Below are positions 11,697-24,252 of a stretch of DNA of 64,000 nt, piece after piece; the first letter of the stretch is position 1; every line of letters begins with the position of its first letter. The notes under the pieces are model-generated. The model was not told the origin of the DNA, ran no database searches, and saw only the letters and a list, made by a program, of their open reading frames with translations. This DNA is from Darksidea phi. Its lineage: Eukaryota > Ascomycota > Dothideomycetes > Pleosporales > Lentitheciaceae. A program made the translations under genes and the position numbers. The stretch spans positions 248,001 through 312,000 of the forward strand of contig JASJFT010000027.1 of the NCBI GenBank assembly GCA_030770425.1. Direction: 5' to 3'.

Positions 11697-12652
11697 GGGT
11701 GCATCCGACGGCCACGCCCTCTCCCGAGCTCAATAGATTGACAAATAGATTCATGGCAACGAAGCCGCAACGCTTCATCAGCGATGACATTCATGATTCC
11801 ATGCAGACCACGCGCACAGACCAATGAAAATTTTCTTCTTCAACCAACCGGCAGCGCCAGAAGGGTCAACGAAAAAAGGAATGCCTGTCAGATTGCACTC
11901 AACGTCCTGCCGTCCAGACCGGCCGAAGCACGAGTCCAGTTGGCTGAAGATCATCGCCACGCTCGCCGAAGCAAACGTAATAAAGCCTCACTCCGGGACA
12001 TCGAGGCTGATACTCATCAGCCAGGTTGGAGATTCTGTGGCTCTTGTAGGAGACTCAGAAGAGGACGCGTACTTTAGAAATGATTCTCTGCTAAGGGTCA
12101 GCAAAACAGTACTGGGGACAAAGAACCATGGGGGGTACCGACTTGAAGTATCGTCAACTAAAGAATCAGAAAGGAGGACGAGGGCGAGCGGTCTTTTAAG
12201 CACGAAAAATTCGCGCACGGACCGCTCGCTTAGTGCTGACTAATCTCACTAGGCCGAAAAATTTGCGGCTCTTCCGTCCCTCACCGCCGACTTCGCCGAG
12301 CTGCTGCTGGGCGAATATTATAGCGGGGCATGCCGCGGGGTGATGTCGAGGTTTCGTTGCGCACATTTGAAGAAGCCTGCAGTGCACGTTTACTCAACTG
12401 GAGTTTCCAATTGAGCGACCTGGACGACGGCATCGGCGCAAGCTCATCTTGAACCCCATTACCACAGTCTTTTGGTTCCCTGTTTCAGGGCGCCAGGACT
12501 CTCGGCATTAGGCCAATAAATACTGACTCCATTGCGATCGCGGACCATCCACCCTTCTTGCAAGATATGCAAATCATAAAAGCTGCGCATTGACCCTGTG
12601 CTTCAATTATACCATCTTTTTTGCATATCCACAACATAACGAATCGCTCGTA
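11697..12652. other. Intergenic region LYC1-THR4
   Basis: 956 bp. A 139-codon plus-strand frame (11824-12243) has no recognisable domain and biased, arginine/serine-rich composition, so it was not called. The last 200 bp are the THR4 promoter. Confidence 0.5.
12513..12529 (+). promoter_or_regulatory. CCAAT box and Gcn4/CpcA-type TGACTC
   Basis: CCAAT at 12513-12517 and TGACTC at 12524-12529, about 125-140 bp upstream of the threonine synthase ATG. TGACTC is the core of the general amino-acid control element bound by Gcn4/CpcA, which fits an amino-acid biosynthetic gene. Inferred from motif and position. Confidence 0.4.
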
Positions 12653-14403
12653 ATGCCGTCACACACCTCATCCCAGCGCTACCTTAGCAGCCGGGGAGGC
12701 TCATACGATGTGAGGCATCCCTCATGGATCTGCGAAGCCCTCTCAGATGGAGAACCCTAACCGTTCTCACAGTTTTCGTTCGAAGAAGTCGTCCTCAAGG
12801 GTCTTGCTTCTGATGGCGGCCTCTTCATCCCAGAAGAGATCCCCGCGCTCCCCAGCGATTGGGCCTCGAAATGGCAGCACCTCTCCTTTGACGACCTCGC
12901 ATACGAGATATTCTCCCTCTACATTTCGCCCGCCGAGATACCCGCCGCAGACCTCAAGGACATTATTCGCCGAAGTTATGCTACGTTCCGAACGAAGGAC
13001 GTCACACCCACGGTGACCCTCGACAAGGAGAAGAACATACATCTGCTGGAGTTATTCCATGGCCCAACGTTTGCGTTCAAGGACGTAGCGCTACAGTTTC
13101 TCGGGAACCTCTTCGAATACTTCCTCGTCCGCAGGAATGAGGGCAAGATCGGGCGAGATAGGGAACACTTGACTGTCATCGGCGCAACGAGCGGAGACAC
13201 TGGTTCTGCGGCCATCTATGGCTTACGCGGCAAAAAGGACGTGTCTGTGTTCATCATGCACCCCCACGGCAAGGTCAGCGCTATTCAGGAAGCGCAGATG
13301 ACGACGGTCATGGACGCGAATGTCCACAACCTGGCCGTCGACGGCACTTTTGATGACTGCCAGGTACGTCAGCACGTTGCATACGAGCGGCCACAGCAGC
13401 TAACACATTCTAGGACTTCGTCAAAGCTCTCTTCGCGGACCCGGATATCAACAAGACTCACCGCCTCGCCGCCGTGAACTCCATCAATTGGGCCCGCATT
13501 CTCGCGCAGATTACCTACTTTTTCTACTCGTACTTCAACCTCATCCGCCAACCCTCATTTCTTCCCGCCTCTACCGTGCGCTTCGTCGTACCCACGGGCA
13601 ACTTTGGCGATATTCTGGCCGGATACTTTGCGAAGCGGATGGGTCTGCCTGCTGAGAAGCTTGTCATTGCTACTAACGAAAACGACATCCTTCACAGGTT
13701 TTGGGAGTCTGGCAAGTACGAGAAGCACCCTGTCTATGGCAAGGAAGCTGAGGGGGGACTTGTGGAGGATGGGGTCAAGGCGCATGAGAGCGGGGTGAAG
13801 GAGACGCTGAGTCCGGCGATGGACATCCTCGTATCGTCGAACTTCGAGCGGTTGCTTTGGTATCTTTCGTACGAGGTCTACAGCACATCCGCGGACGCTG
13901 TCTCTCAGCGCCGTGCACAGGCAGGCGATCATGTCAAGACCTGGCTGAACGACTTGAAGTCAAAGGGTGGTTTCAGCGTAGACGAACAGATCCTCGGCAA
14001 AGCAAAGCAGGACTTCACATCGTACCGTGTCAGCGACGAGGAAACAGTTGAGACCATCAAAAGCGTCTTTTATTCGCCGTCGTCAAAGAGCTACGTGCTT
14101 GACCCACACTCCGCCATTGGCATTGCAGCGGCGCTCCGTTCGGCAGAGGTCTCGAAGCCGCCGTCCACACATCACATCTCGCTCGCTACCGCACATCCTG
14201 CAAAGTTCAGCAACGCTGTTGAGCGAGCATTGCCGGAAGAGAAGGCGTACTTTGAAGAGAAGGTACTTCCAGCTGAATTCAAGGGTCTTGAAGACAAGCC
14301 GAGAAGGGTTAGCCATGTCAAGAAATCAGACGGGTGGGAAGGCGTGAGGAAAGTGGTCATCGCTGAGGTGGAAGCCGAACTGCAAGCCGCCGAGAAGGCA
14401 TGA
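12653..14403 (+). CDS. THR4: Threonine synthase
   Basis: PLP enzyme converting O-phosphohomoserine and water to threonine and phosphate, the last step of threonine biosynthesis; cytosolic. Exons 12653-12709, 12773-13363 and 13414-14403 (introns 63 and 50 bp) give 545 aa. The 19-residue first exon (starting MPSHTSSQRYLSSRGG) matches the short leader of yeast Thr4 and precedes FSFEEVVLKGLASDGGLFIP. The PLP lysine is K122 in HGPTFAFKDVALQFLGN. The phosphate-binding loop is IGATSGDTGSAAIYGLRGK, and VPTGNFGDILAGYFAKRMG is the second conserved block. Length and motifs fit the fungal class of threonine synthases (longer than the plant class). All diagnostic residues are present and the gene looks intact. 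Confidence 0.96.
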
Positions 14404-15645
14404 AAATAGATGGCTCATCAAGACCGGGTAAAGGTGGATATAGATGAAGAAATGTCTCTGTTTGTATAGATTTTACGTTCTCGTCTAAAAGTTCGACTCG
14501 TTACTCAATTACATCTGTCCCTTCTCTCGAACTCTCTGCCCATTGCGTGCAAGTTTTAGTTTGCCTACGCATTTTCAATCATTATATTTTTTGCTATTGA
14601 TCTAATTGGTATGAGGTATTGCTCATACCAATGTACTGTGGAGCAAGACGTTGGTTCGTAACCCGCAGACCTTGACAAGCCGCACTCGCAGAACGTATCG
14701 CCCGCTCCGGCGATGCTGATGACCTTACTAGGCAAATAGCGAAGCTTTTGTGTTCGAGTGGGTCGCCCTCACTTGCCCCAGCTTAAGTTTAGGCGACTAC
14801 GAGTGGGCGATCGTCTTTACGGCAGCCTGTTCCGCTGTCCGCCCGTCTGGAGGAGAAGGCCGGCGGCATGCCGCTGAACGGTATTAGTTTCTTCTTCGTC
14901 TCACCGCGCTGGAAAGTATTATCTGGTGGATTCCGTCAATGAAGATATCACCTGTAAGGACACCAACGCGCTTTGATTTCTCTCTTGGGCGCCTCAATAC
15001 CCGAATAGTCTGTCCCAGTCAACGTATTGACCTTCTGCGTGAAACAAATACCGTGACGAAGGCAATTCCATCGCTGCCGCCTACCGCCCATCAGTGGCCC
15101 TCTCAGGAGCGGAGCATCTTCGTTCGATACCCGATCTGTACCGACTGGCCAAGAAGTTACAGCGGAAACCCGCAAATCCGGAGGATGTGGTGCGAACATA
15201 CCAGGTCGTTATTGTTCTGCCGGTCTCTGAACAAAAGGTGACTGAGAGGGAGATAGAACGGATAAGATAAGGAGTCCACGCAAATAGGAAGAGGCCATGT
15301 CTCGGATTAGAGAGCAACGCCTCATCGTGATGGCTTAGACACTCCACCGGCAACACGGTCTACGCCCAGATCGAAGGCTCACATAATGAGCCTGGCTCTA
15401 TATCTTCCGACTCGTTTCGTTAACAGTATATTCATTCGCCTATTCTTGGTATCGCTCGTTACTGTGGGCCCACCCTCCACACCTGTACATAGGCTACATA
15501 TGCACCTCAGGCCCACTCATCATCTCCCCTCCCACATAGAGAGGCTTTCCTCTGGCTTCTGTAAGCATTTAAACTCTCACATTGACGTCATAGAGCCTCT
15601 TACGTCGCCGTCGCGGGTCGCCGAGGTTGCTCCCCCGGCAACTCT

Positions 15646-15694
15646 CCTTCACTTAGACTCCCAGGCCTTCACTTAGACTCCCAGGCCTTCACTT
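15646..15694. repeat. 20-bp tandem repeat, 2.5 copies
   Basis: Two identical copies of CCTTCACTTAGACTCCCAGG (15646-15665 and 15666-15685), followed by the first nine bases of a third. Confidence 0.9.
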
Positions 15695-17354
15695 CGACCC
15701 CTCCCGCGTAGTCCAAGTATCCAAATGGGTCTAGCTGCCTCGCTTAGCGAGCACGGGCCTCTCAGGCCGACTATATAAACCCCCAGCCCCACCAGTTCTG
15801 TCTCTCTCCCCCATCCACTCTCCACTCTCCACTGCTCTCTCGCTCAGGTTCAACTCCACCTCGAGCTTCAAGCACTGAAGTGGTTCAGACGGTTTAAGTA
15901 TATCTTCTTCGCCACTTCCTTCTGGGTTGATCTCTGATATGGTTTTAGATATGTCTGCCAAGTCTCACGATGTATGACATCACACCAACAGACACCGCAC
16001 CTTCACTTCATGTCAACATCATACCACCGCTATACCACATCGACCTTGGTCCACCTTGACCGTCGGTCACCTCTATCACAATTAGAGGTCAAGTTGGATC
16101 CATCCTACCTCCACCTCATGTCATCCTTCACATACGTCCTCACATGCCGTCGGCCTCGGCATGCTTTCGAACCTTGTCCTTCTCGGGATCCCGACTTGAC
16201 CTCAAGTCTACCGCACCTCCACATCTTCAAACTAGCATGAGTGCGACCACGACCCTGATGCTACCGACTACCACCCCCAACAACTACCCCGACCAACCGA
16301 ACAGTGAGAAACACTGGGCACCGGACAGGAGATTCAACACCGAAATATCTCCTGGGCGTTCTTGATCTGCGGACCAATGAACGTTGAGCTCGATGCGGAA
16401 TAATATCATGGGATCAGGTACAGGGTGTGGGCCAAGGCCACAGGTTCCCTTCGGTGCTTGGATATTTGGTCAAAGTCTTCGTCATGGTAGTCAAGAGTGA
16501 GGAAGCTGCACTCTATCCGGCGCCTTTCGAGGTCAGGTCAACGATAGAACAGCACTGGTATGGATGGATGGGTCGGTTATGAGAGGTTGATGGTCAGGGT
16601 CTTGAGTCAGTCATGGACACTTCAGGGTTGGTGGTTGGTCATTGGTCAGAAGGACTTAGGTTGTTGGGTCGTGGGCGCAGTACTGTCGCATCTCAGTCAT
16701 TGTCGTCATTGCTATGTACACTGGGATTGCGCCGTAAAGGCTCTGGTCATGTTTCGAGGCTGTGTGGAATCTGAGGGCTTCGTGCCTGGCCTACCTCGAA
16801 ACCTCTTATCACCCTTCGGCTCTTAAAGCACCGTACCAGTTGTGACGCGATGGCGGTCGGATGGCTAGTTGTGAGTGGTTTGCGAGGGAACTTGTAGTGG
16901 TCTATGTGCCACATCTTCAACGTCATACAATTATCGATGAAAAAAGTCGAAGAACCTTAATCAATCAACACATTCAAACCATCATCATCATTGTCATTGT
17001 TTTTCAACTCATGTTTGCTTTCCTCTTTGCCCTTTGCTGCTATGATGTAGTCTCCATGATTTCTCTCCTGCCCTCCTAGAATAGTGGTATAGACTCGTGT
17101 AGTCTAAACCCGCATGCCATGCTCCTTTACTCTTTTATATACTACTTATCGAATGAGTAGCAGCCATCGCGTTGTCAAACTCGCGGAATAACCCAAAAAG
17201 GTGACACAGAAAGGCATTTCGTCCCGAATACCTTGAAAAGCAAGAAGGTTGTTGGTTGCAGTCATTGCCTGTGATTGCCTGAGGCTCACGTCACGGCATG
17301 ACTGCGAGGGCAACGGCCAGAGCCTTAGAGAGGGCGTGGCGATAACCGTGGCGC

Positions 17355-17830
17355 AACGTTCTGAGTATTACTAGTATAGCTATATACGTCGCCGTAGAAG
17401 TAGAGACCCTTATATTTATTAAAGCTATTAAAATCTTAGTATAAATACTACTAGCCTAAGCTTTATATTATTACTATCGAAACTGTACTATATAAGTTAA
17501 TAATAGTACTAATAAGTAAAACGGCTATAGAGATTTCGTATACTTTATTAAAGACTCTTATCGTCTACGACGACGACTACTCCTCGAAGTTATTACTCTT
17601 ATATTCCTTACTAAACGGTCGAATTTTAGTACATAAGGGTCTTGTTGTTATGGACGAAGATTTCGCTTAGAGGAACTATATAATACGGTAAAGACTACTA
17701 GGCATAGTGTATATAATAGAATAAAGGTTCGATTCTAGGTAGAAAGGAAGGCCGATAGAATCGGAAGAGTGTCTTATTAATATAGAATTACCCATGGTTA
17801 GTATATAACTATTCGTTTTATAGTGTTGTG
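17355..17830. repeat. RIP-like AT-rich island
   Basis: Dense in TpA steps (TATA, TTA, CTA, TAGTA) and sharply different from the flanks. The pattern fits a repeated element mutated C-to-T by repeat-induced point mutation. No transposase frame survives. It abuts the 3' end of the NLR gene. Confidence 0.5.
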
Positions 17831-17876
17831 GAAGGTACTGATCGACGTCGTATTCGCTCCTAACCTAGTGGCCTTC

Positions 17877-20800
17877 CTATCCATTCTTTACAGGTGTATC
17901 GATTAAGAACTGTACGAGCTGTTTGGTCTCTGCGCTCGCATCGGCACCATACTGTATGGCTAGCAGCTTCATGACATCGAGCCGACCATTCCGTCTTGCT
18001 ACGTAATCGAGTGGTGTGCATCCCTCCCAGTCGCAGGGAGAAGGATCGACGCCATCTTGAGAAAGTAAGAGAGCGACAATATCGGTGAAACTCGCATCTG
18101 CTGCGAAGTGAAGAGGTGTGCACAAGTGTTCATCCCTGGGAGCAGGGTCGACGAGATGTTGGGAAAGCAATAGAGCGACTATGTCGATTTGGCCGAAGTA
18201 TGCCGCTAGATGGAGAGGGGTTCGCGAATTTAAGTCTCGAGGGGACGGGTCGAGATGATATGTGGAGAGCAGCAGAGTCGCTATATCCTTGCGGCCGAGC
18301 TTCGCTGCCATGTGAAGAGGAGTTCGCCTCTCAAAGTCTGTAGGAGATGCATCAACATGATATGTAGAGAGAAGGAAGGCAGCTATGTCCGTGTGGCCTC
18401 CTTTCACTGCCAAGTGCAAAGGTGTAACTCCTTGTGCGTTGGGCATGTTTGCGTCTGCGGGTCGCTCAGCAAGAAGTTTCTTCAACATGTCCATGTGACC
18501 ATGTTTAGATGCCACCCCGGCAAGCGACACTTCTTCGTACCCGCGGCCACAGCGCACTGAGATGTCGGCACCGTGCTCAACGAGCCATTCGAAGTAATCC
18601 ATCTTTCCGAGTTTCACGGCCTCGTATAAAAGGGTGACGCCACGGTCATTTTTCATGTTCAAGTCGGATTTGCTGATTAGTGGGTAGATATAGTCCTTCA
18701 TCCCGTCTGTACCCATAGCCATTGCCATAAACCAAAAGTCGTCACGTGTTGGATAGAAGACAAAATCATGATCTTCCACAATCAAGCGCACGATTTCTCT
18801 GTTCCTGGTTCCTAGAGCTTGGCATAACAAGGGACTTCCCAAGTTGTTACTGTTGACACGTATATGTGGGCATGTCAGGAGCATTTTAGCAATCTCGATA
18901 TTCCCGTATCGCAGAGCACACATCAAAGGCGTGTCGGAAAGAGGTTCTGCGAGATTCGGATCAGTTCGAGCGTCGTCAAGCAACAGCTGAACCATCTCAG
19001 TAGAGTTGTAAAAGATTGCTACTATCAGAGCAGTACCCCCTTCACTAGTAGGATTAGGGTTGACGTAATTGGGGTCGACTTGAAATTTCTGGAGTAGATC
19101 CCTGAACGTGCTAACCGCGTTGCGCTCTGCTGCATGTAGTAGTGGTGTCATACCGGTGCCGTCCACGGCTTCAGCAGATTGTCCGTTCAAAATGAGATCT
19201 GACATGACTGAAGGGAGATTATACCGTGCTGCGAGATGAACACCCATAATCTCCCGTTGATCGTCGCACGGTAGGGGCCAATGTCTGCCACGCCAGTGAT
19301 GAGACGCAGTAACCTTACCAGATTCTGTAAGGAACTCAAGTGTCTGGTTTGATATGTTCCTAGCCAGCTGCGCATGTAATTCCCAGTATTTTGCAGCGTA
19401 AGCGTAGAAGGGGAATTGAGTCCAAGATGAAGTCCATAGGATGTCAGGGAATAGGTCGAATGACATGTACGTGGTACACGCTTCTAAAATCGTCTCGTGC
19501 GCTTCTGGGAATACATCCCTTCGGTCGAAAAACTCCTTGGTAGTGTAGTGAACAAAACCTACGTTCTCCGAGTTTAGATCCACGGTCACAAGCCCAGCAC
19601 ACAGCGAGTCTAAATCTTCCGGGTCTGGGAAGGACTCCTCGTCGAGCGCGGCGGATCCAGGCTCAATGGCGAGTGCCTGGATAATCTCATCTATTGAAAG
19701 ACTTCTTCGAGCATGCGCAATCCACATGAGTATGTTCTTCGCAAGCGCTCGGTTTGCGCGGCTTTGCGCTTCGATTCGATTCAAAGCCTGCTCGTACGTC
19801 TCATCAAGTCCGCTAGTGCCTTTTGGTAGACTTCGAAGAGCCTTTTTAAGATCCGTTATCCGAGGCTGATCTCGCAGTGAGTCCATGTGCAGTCTAGCAA
19901 GAAGGAACCTAGGTCGAAGGGTCAGTCAGCAGAACATTGCATCTTCTCTTCCGGCTCGCCGATCTCGCGGCAACTTAATGGATTTTAGGAAGTCTCTAGC
20001 GACTGATCCCACTTTCCTAGTACGTGAAAGATATTTGACTTACATGCCGTCGATAGCTTGGAGTACCCCGGCCTTGACCAACTGCTGCAGATCAGGATGC
20101 TTGTGTATCCTCCCTCTTAAAACCTCATACATTCGGGCTTCAATATAGGCTTCAATATCCTCTTGCTGTGCAGAAATCTCTTTCGTAATGCAGCCCCGGA
20201 GCTGCGACGTAATATCAGAAATTGGCCGAGATGTGACAACTAGGTTAAGCGGAGTTCTTCGCTTCGAAGTATTGAACTTCGATAGGAGACTCCTGAGCTC
20301 TGACGGTTTCGATGCGTAATATTCGTCCAAGGCATCCAGCACGATAAATGTTCTAGAGGAAGTCTCTGCCATGTATTCCAACGCTTCCTCAAGCTCGGTT
20401 AATGACGCTTTCGTGCCACCGTTATTTTCATGCTTGTCGAAAAGATCCAGGATGCACGCAGGTAAGTTTTCTTGTGTGCTCAGGATTTGTTGAAGAATCG
20501 ATCCAAGTACTATTGCGTTGGTTTGCTGTTGCTGGTTTTGATAGTTGAAGTAGAAGTAGCCAATGCCGACTTTCAGATCGTCGCAGAATGTCCGCTGCAG
20601 GTGGTCGATGATGGTCGCTGCTATGACTGTTTTGCCTGCGCCGGGAATACCAGGACACAGCAATGTGCTACCGGGATGGTTAAGCCACTTCTGAAACTCG
20701 TCTGATTCCAGCAGCCACACACTAGTCCCTTCTTGTCGCTTAGCAAGAACGTCCCTTTGCTGAGAGACATGATCGTATGTGGAGAGCCAGGCAAGGATTT

Positions 20801-21395
20801 TTTGGCGCTTCTCTCGCTGCTCGTGCTCATCTTCACGTAGGTTCAACCGCTCGACCCCAGACTTGATCTCGAAAGTTGCATCACTAAGCGTGTTAGCAAA
20901 GTCGATGCTCAGTAATAGACAGTATAGTACAGTACCTCGTGAGATAGTGGAGAAAGGTGTTGAGTCCACTTATATTGAGCGATATCCGGTCACGAAAATC
21001 TTTGATCTCTTTCTGATCCCACCGGAGTCTCTTCCAGGCGTCGCGCAAGGACTCGCACTTTCCTTTCGTCTCTTCGCCCAGACCGGGATACTTTGCTAAC
21101 TCTGATTTGAGGTCGATCAGCACATTTTCACAGCTCTTGCGAAAGCCGCTAAGTCGCTGTTCTTGCTGTTGAGAGAGCTCCCGGTGTGGTAGGACATCCT
21201 CGATGTCTACTACTACTCCCGAGAGAGTCTTCACGCTGGGTACACCCGTTAGCAGAGTATGATAGCAGCCGTTAGGCAGCCATACTCAGCTCTGATGGCC
21301 TGGTATTGAGAAGGAGCGTCGACGAAGCGCTTGCGAAGCTCTTCTGCGAGCCGAATAGTGGTGATGAAGTCGCCGACGCTGTAGCCGAAGCTCAT
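17877..21395 (-). CDS. NACHT-ankyrin NLR-like receptor
   Basis: Exons 21395-21286, 21235-20936, 20883-20044 and 19908-17877 (introns 50, 52 and 135 bp, all in frame) give 1093 aa. The N-terminus starts MSFGYSVGDFITTI and is the helical effector-like domain common to fungal STAND proteins. The NACHT domain has Walker A GIPGAGKT at about residues 215-222 and a Walker B-like FIVLDALDEY near 316-325, then TSRP as sensor. The segment GMFLLARLHMDSL spans the third splice site and is a hallmark of fungal NACHT-ankyrin proteins, which supports the model. From about residue 639 to the end come 10-12 ankyrin repeats; the last four or five are near-regular 33-34-residue units built on TPLHxAA and LLLS..VDPSPRD. 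Such proteins are candidates for non-self recognition and heterokaryon-incompatibility-like cell death. Ligand and output are unknown. The stop TAG lies just after an RIP-like island. Confidence 0.88.
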
Positions 21396-21405
21396 GGTGT
21401 TAAAC

Positions 21406-21470
21406 GCATAGATTGAACGTGTAGGTTGAACGTATAGATTGAACGTGTAGGTTGAACATGGTGGTTGAGC
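21406..21470 (-). repeat. 13-bp minisatellite abutting the NLR start codon
   Basis: Five contiguous 13-bp units starting 11 bp upstream of the NLR ATG: alternating GCATAGATTGAAC / GTGTAGGTTGAAC types, the last diverged. A further related unit lies at 21549-21561. It would be in the mRNA leader or core promoter. Confidence 0.85.
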
Positions 21471-22159
21471 AGGCTGTAGAATAAGCAGGAGCTCAGCCTC
21501 GTCCGCGGGGTAACCATGTGGGGTTGGTCCAATCGAATGCGCAGGTCGCATGTGGGTTGAACTAGTAAAGCCAATAAGCTACAGATAATTGAAAGATGGG
21601 TGTTTGTGACACTGTTAGCCTGGCACGAAGGAGATAGTTTTGCAGAGTTATGTTGGAACTCGATATTTCAGATGAAGCAGCAGTCTCTCTGACTGTATCA
21701 TCAGAAAACACATTTACAAAGTTAAATAACTAGCTTCCCACATATCGAAAGAACACGCTTTATTATATTACAAATTAGTCAATCATTTGCAGTTCGTTGT
21801 AATGCCTTCATAAAAGGCCCTTCTCACGTACAAAAGTCGCGAACTGAAACGAGTAGTGTACAACGTGAAAGGTACCTCCAATTCCCTAGAGGTAGGATCC
21901 CTATTAAAGAGCTAAAAATTAGTCTGTCAAGGCTCTCGGATTATGAAAAGAAATAATCAAGTAGCTAGTCAACAACCTTACTGCGAGGTCATAATTAACC
22001 CAACAAAAGCTGGCCTATACCGTGCTGCACTACACACTCGCCACTGTAAACATTTCTAGAGTACCTCCCCTACCTCTTCTCGTAGTCTTAATGTCTATCT
22101 AGCCTTGCTGGGTATCTTTACTCTATCCGCAATTTATCGTTCGTGCGTCACACTACTAG

Positions 22160-22438
22160 GAGGTTTTCTACGCGTGCGACGGCTACCATGAGGCGGAGAT
22201 ACACTCGCACTGGGTTGTTCGTTATGATCTGTTCGATGGTGGCGAGGTAGGCGCGGGATCAAGGCTGGTCATAGACTTCTTTAGAAATGTTCAGAATGTA
22301 GAGCTTGATGGCGGGGGGAGCTGGAATGAAACACAGTGGCGAGAAGAGCTAGAGGCGACTGAAAAGATGATCGAAGAGGCGAAGAGGCCGTGTCTTCTGG
22401 TCAGAAGGGGTCGGAGGAGAGGTTTAGTGGGTGGTTAG
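22160..22438 (+). pseudogene. Coding-looking fragment, 92 codons
   Basis: An open frame runs from a possible acceptor (ACTACTAG at 22152-22159) to a TAG stop. The product reads EVFYACDGYHEAEIHSHW, then VVRYDLFDGGE, and ends in a charged helix (EELEATEKMIEEAKRP). Composition is protein-like, unlike surrounding frames, but I cannot name the family and found no upstream exon. It may be the terminal exon of a lost gene. Confidence 0.3.
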
Positions 22439-23103
22439 TGGGCGGTAGAGGTGAAGCAATCCCCACATCTACACCACCGATCCAAGCCATCAGGCCGCGC
22501 TACCCAATAAAAGACGATCAATCTCAAAGAAGCAGCGACTATGGATATATTATAAACTCGAGAAGCTCATCTGAGATTCCGTAGTCCACTACGATAGACG
22601 GGGTAGACGCATCCGTCTATAAAACCAAGGCAACAATTTGAAGCGTGCAGGAGGTATTGGTTGACGCGCGCCGCAGAGCAGCAAGCACCAGCTATATACC
22701 CAACAAGATGGAAGAAGCACTCTATTAAAAAAAACCTCGTCTTCATACGAGTCTTGCCGTAGAAAGAAAGACGCAGCGAGCGGTGAATCTTCGAAATACA
22801 CGGCACTGGACAACAAGCAGAGAGCAAGGAGGATCACGAGGCATAACCTCCTAATGGGTGATCTTTCACTGATAAGTAAGAAGGCGATAGATAAAGAAGG
22901 ATTGCATTATCGCAGTTGTCGGCGCTTCTTGGTATCTACACATTTTTTGCCTTGTAGAGCACTTGGGGACAAAGTATCGCGGTCTGGGCCTAGTGTGAGT
23001 GCCACTCACCGCTCAGCTGGATATTGCGTTGTCATCGCTTACCTGGCGAGAGCATTATTTTATCCGTGGGAAATAGTGCAGTTGTGCTTGATCCGTGTAT
23101 AGT

Positions 23104-23133
23104 TAGTAGAAGTAGTAGTAGTAGTAGTAGAAG
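23104..23133. repeat. TAG/GTA trinucleotide microsatellite
   Basis: Interrupted run of TAG triplets, nine or so copies with one AAG-type interruption at each end. Confidence 0.85.
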
Positions 23134-24252
23134 ATGAAAGCTCTTTTGACGAAGCACTGCACTTGGGATACCTCCGGCTACAATGTAACTGAGGCCTTCG
23201 TATCTCGACTAGAGGGCGAAAGGCATCACAATTTGCAAAGGGAATAGCGCTGGTGTACGATAGTTCAGTAGGCCACCAAACTGTTGTGAATGCATAGGCT
23301 CACATCAAACTACGGGGAATAAGAGGAAAAGGCACCTTCGCTCCCTCCGTATAATGCTGGTCAAGGGTTTTGGCAGTCTTCTCGGCGAGCTGCACAGTCC
23401 TGCAGTGTCGGACTCATTACGTGGTAACCGCCTCTAGGATGACCTACGCGAACTTTTGAAAAAATCGCCACCTGAAGAGAAGCAGGAGAAGCAGTCCACT
23501 CATGGTGAATGATGGAGCATTATAGCCAATAAATTTCTGCTGTAAAAAGAGAGCATTGTTCAAGCGCATTGAGAACAAGAGGCCCACCCCATTCTCCTAT
23601 CTGAGACATGCCTGCCTGCGTCGTCCCCCCTCGCCTCACTCGGGCCCAGCATTCTTCACTCGCGCGATCGCGTTGGCAGCTAGCCGCATCCTCGGGATCT
23701 TATCGTCGAACCAAAGCGTAGGCAACAGCGAGGCCGGCGACGAGCGGTGAGTACACTACAGTGACGGATACCGAAGACGGGAGGGGCAGGACAAGGGCGA
23801 CGTGGTAGCTGGCTGCGTCGGCGGCAGGTGGTGAGATATACGCGGTCGCGATTGGAAGGATACTGAAGCTATCCAAGCCGCGCGGGATGTACTAACAGTC
23901 GGTGAGGCTTGAGTTGGCCGACAGGGGTAGGATAGGGGTGTTGGTAGCCATGTGAAAACTGCTCGGAAAAGAATAGGTAAAGAATAACTGTATTGAAAAA
24001 GAACACTTCGATAACGTTGAGACCCGCAGGGTGGATGCCTAGACGCAGGGCACATATCGACGTTGAGATTGGGCAGCAAGAGCAAGTGGAGGCCGGCACG
24101 GAGCCTCAATGCACACACTATGACACATCCATGGTCGTCGTCCCCAGAACAGTAACAGAACACGCACACTATGACGCAAGGGAACTCCGCCCACCTTCAT
24201 GCTGGTCTTAGTCCCAATGAATGTGCTAGGAGATGCTTGTTGGCACCACTCG

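Larger units (their letters stand above)
14404..17876. other. 3.5-kb gene-poor stretch
   Basis: No intact gene. It contains an LTR-like GC/CT-rich segment around 15.45-15.98 kb (tandem 20-bp repeat, CRE palindrome at 15593-15600, TATA-like TATATAAA near 15772) and a strongly AT/TpA-rich island near 17.36-17.83 kb. The rest shows nothing recognisable. Confidence 0.5.
21471..24252. other. Gene-poor region upstream of the NLR
   Basis: No intact gene. It holds a TAG-type microsatellite (about 23104-23133) and one coding-looking fragment at 22160-22438 (separate entry). Parts are AT-rich with many TpA steps. Confidence 0.45.

Noticed and set aside
11824..12243. 139-codon frame between LYC1 and THR4
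   Set aside because: No domain, no homologue recalled and no splice-supported extension; composition looks random.
17720..17745. GGTTCGATTCT, like a tRNA B-box
   Set aside because: No matching A-box at the right distance and no cloverleaf could be drawn; it lies in the RIP-like island.
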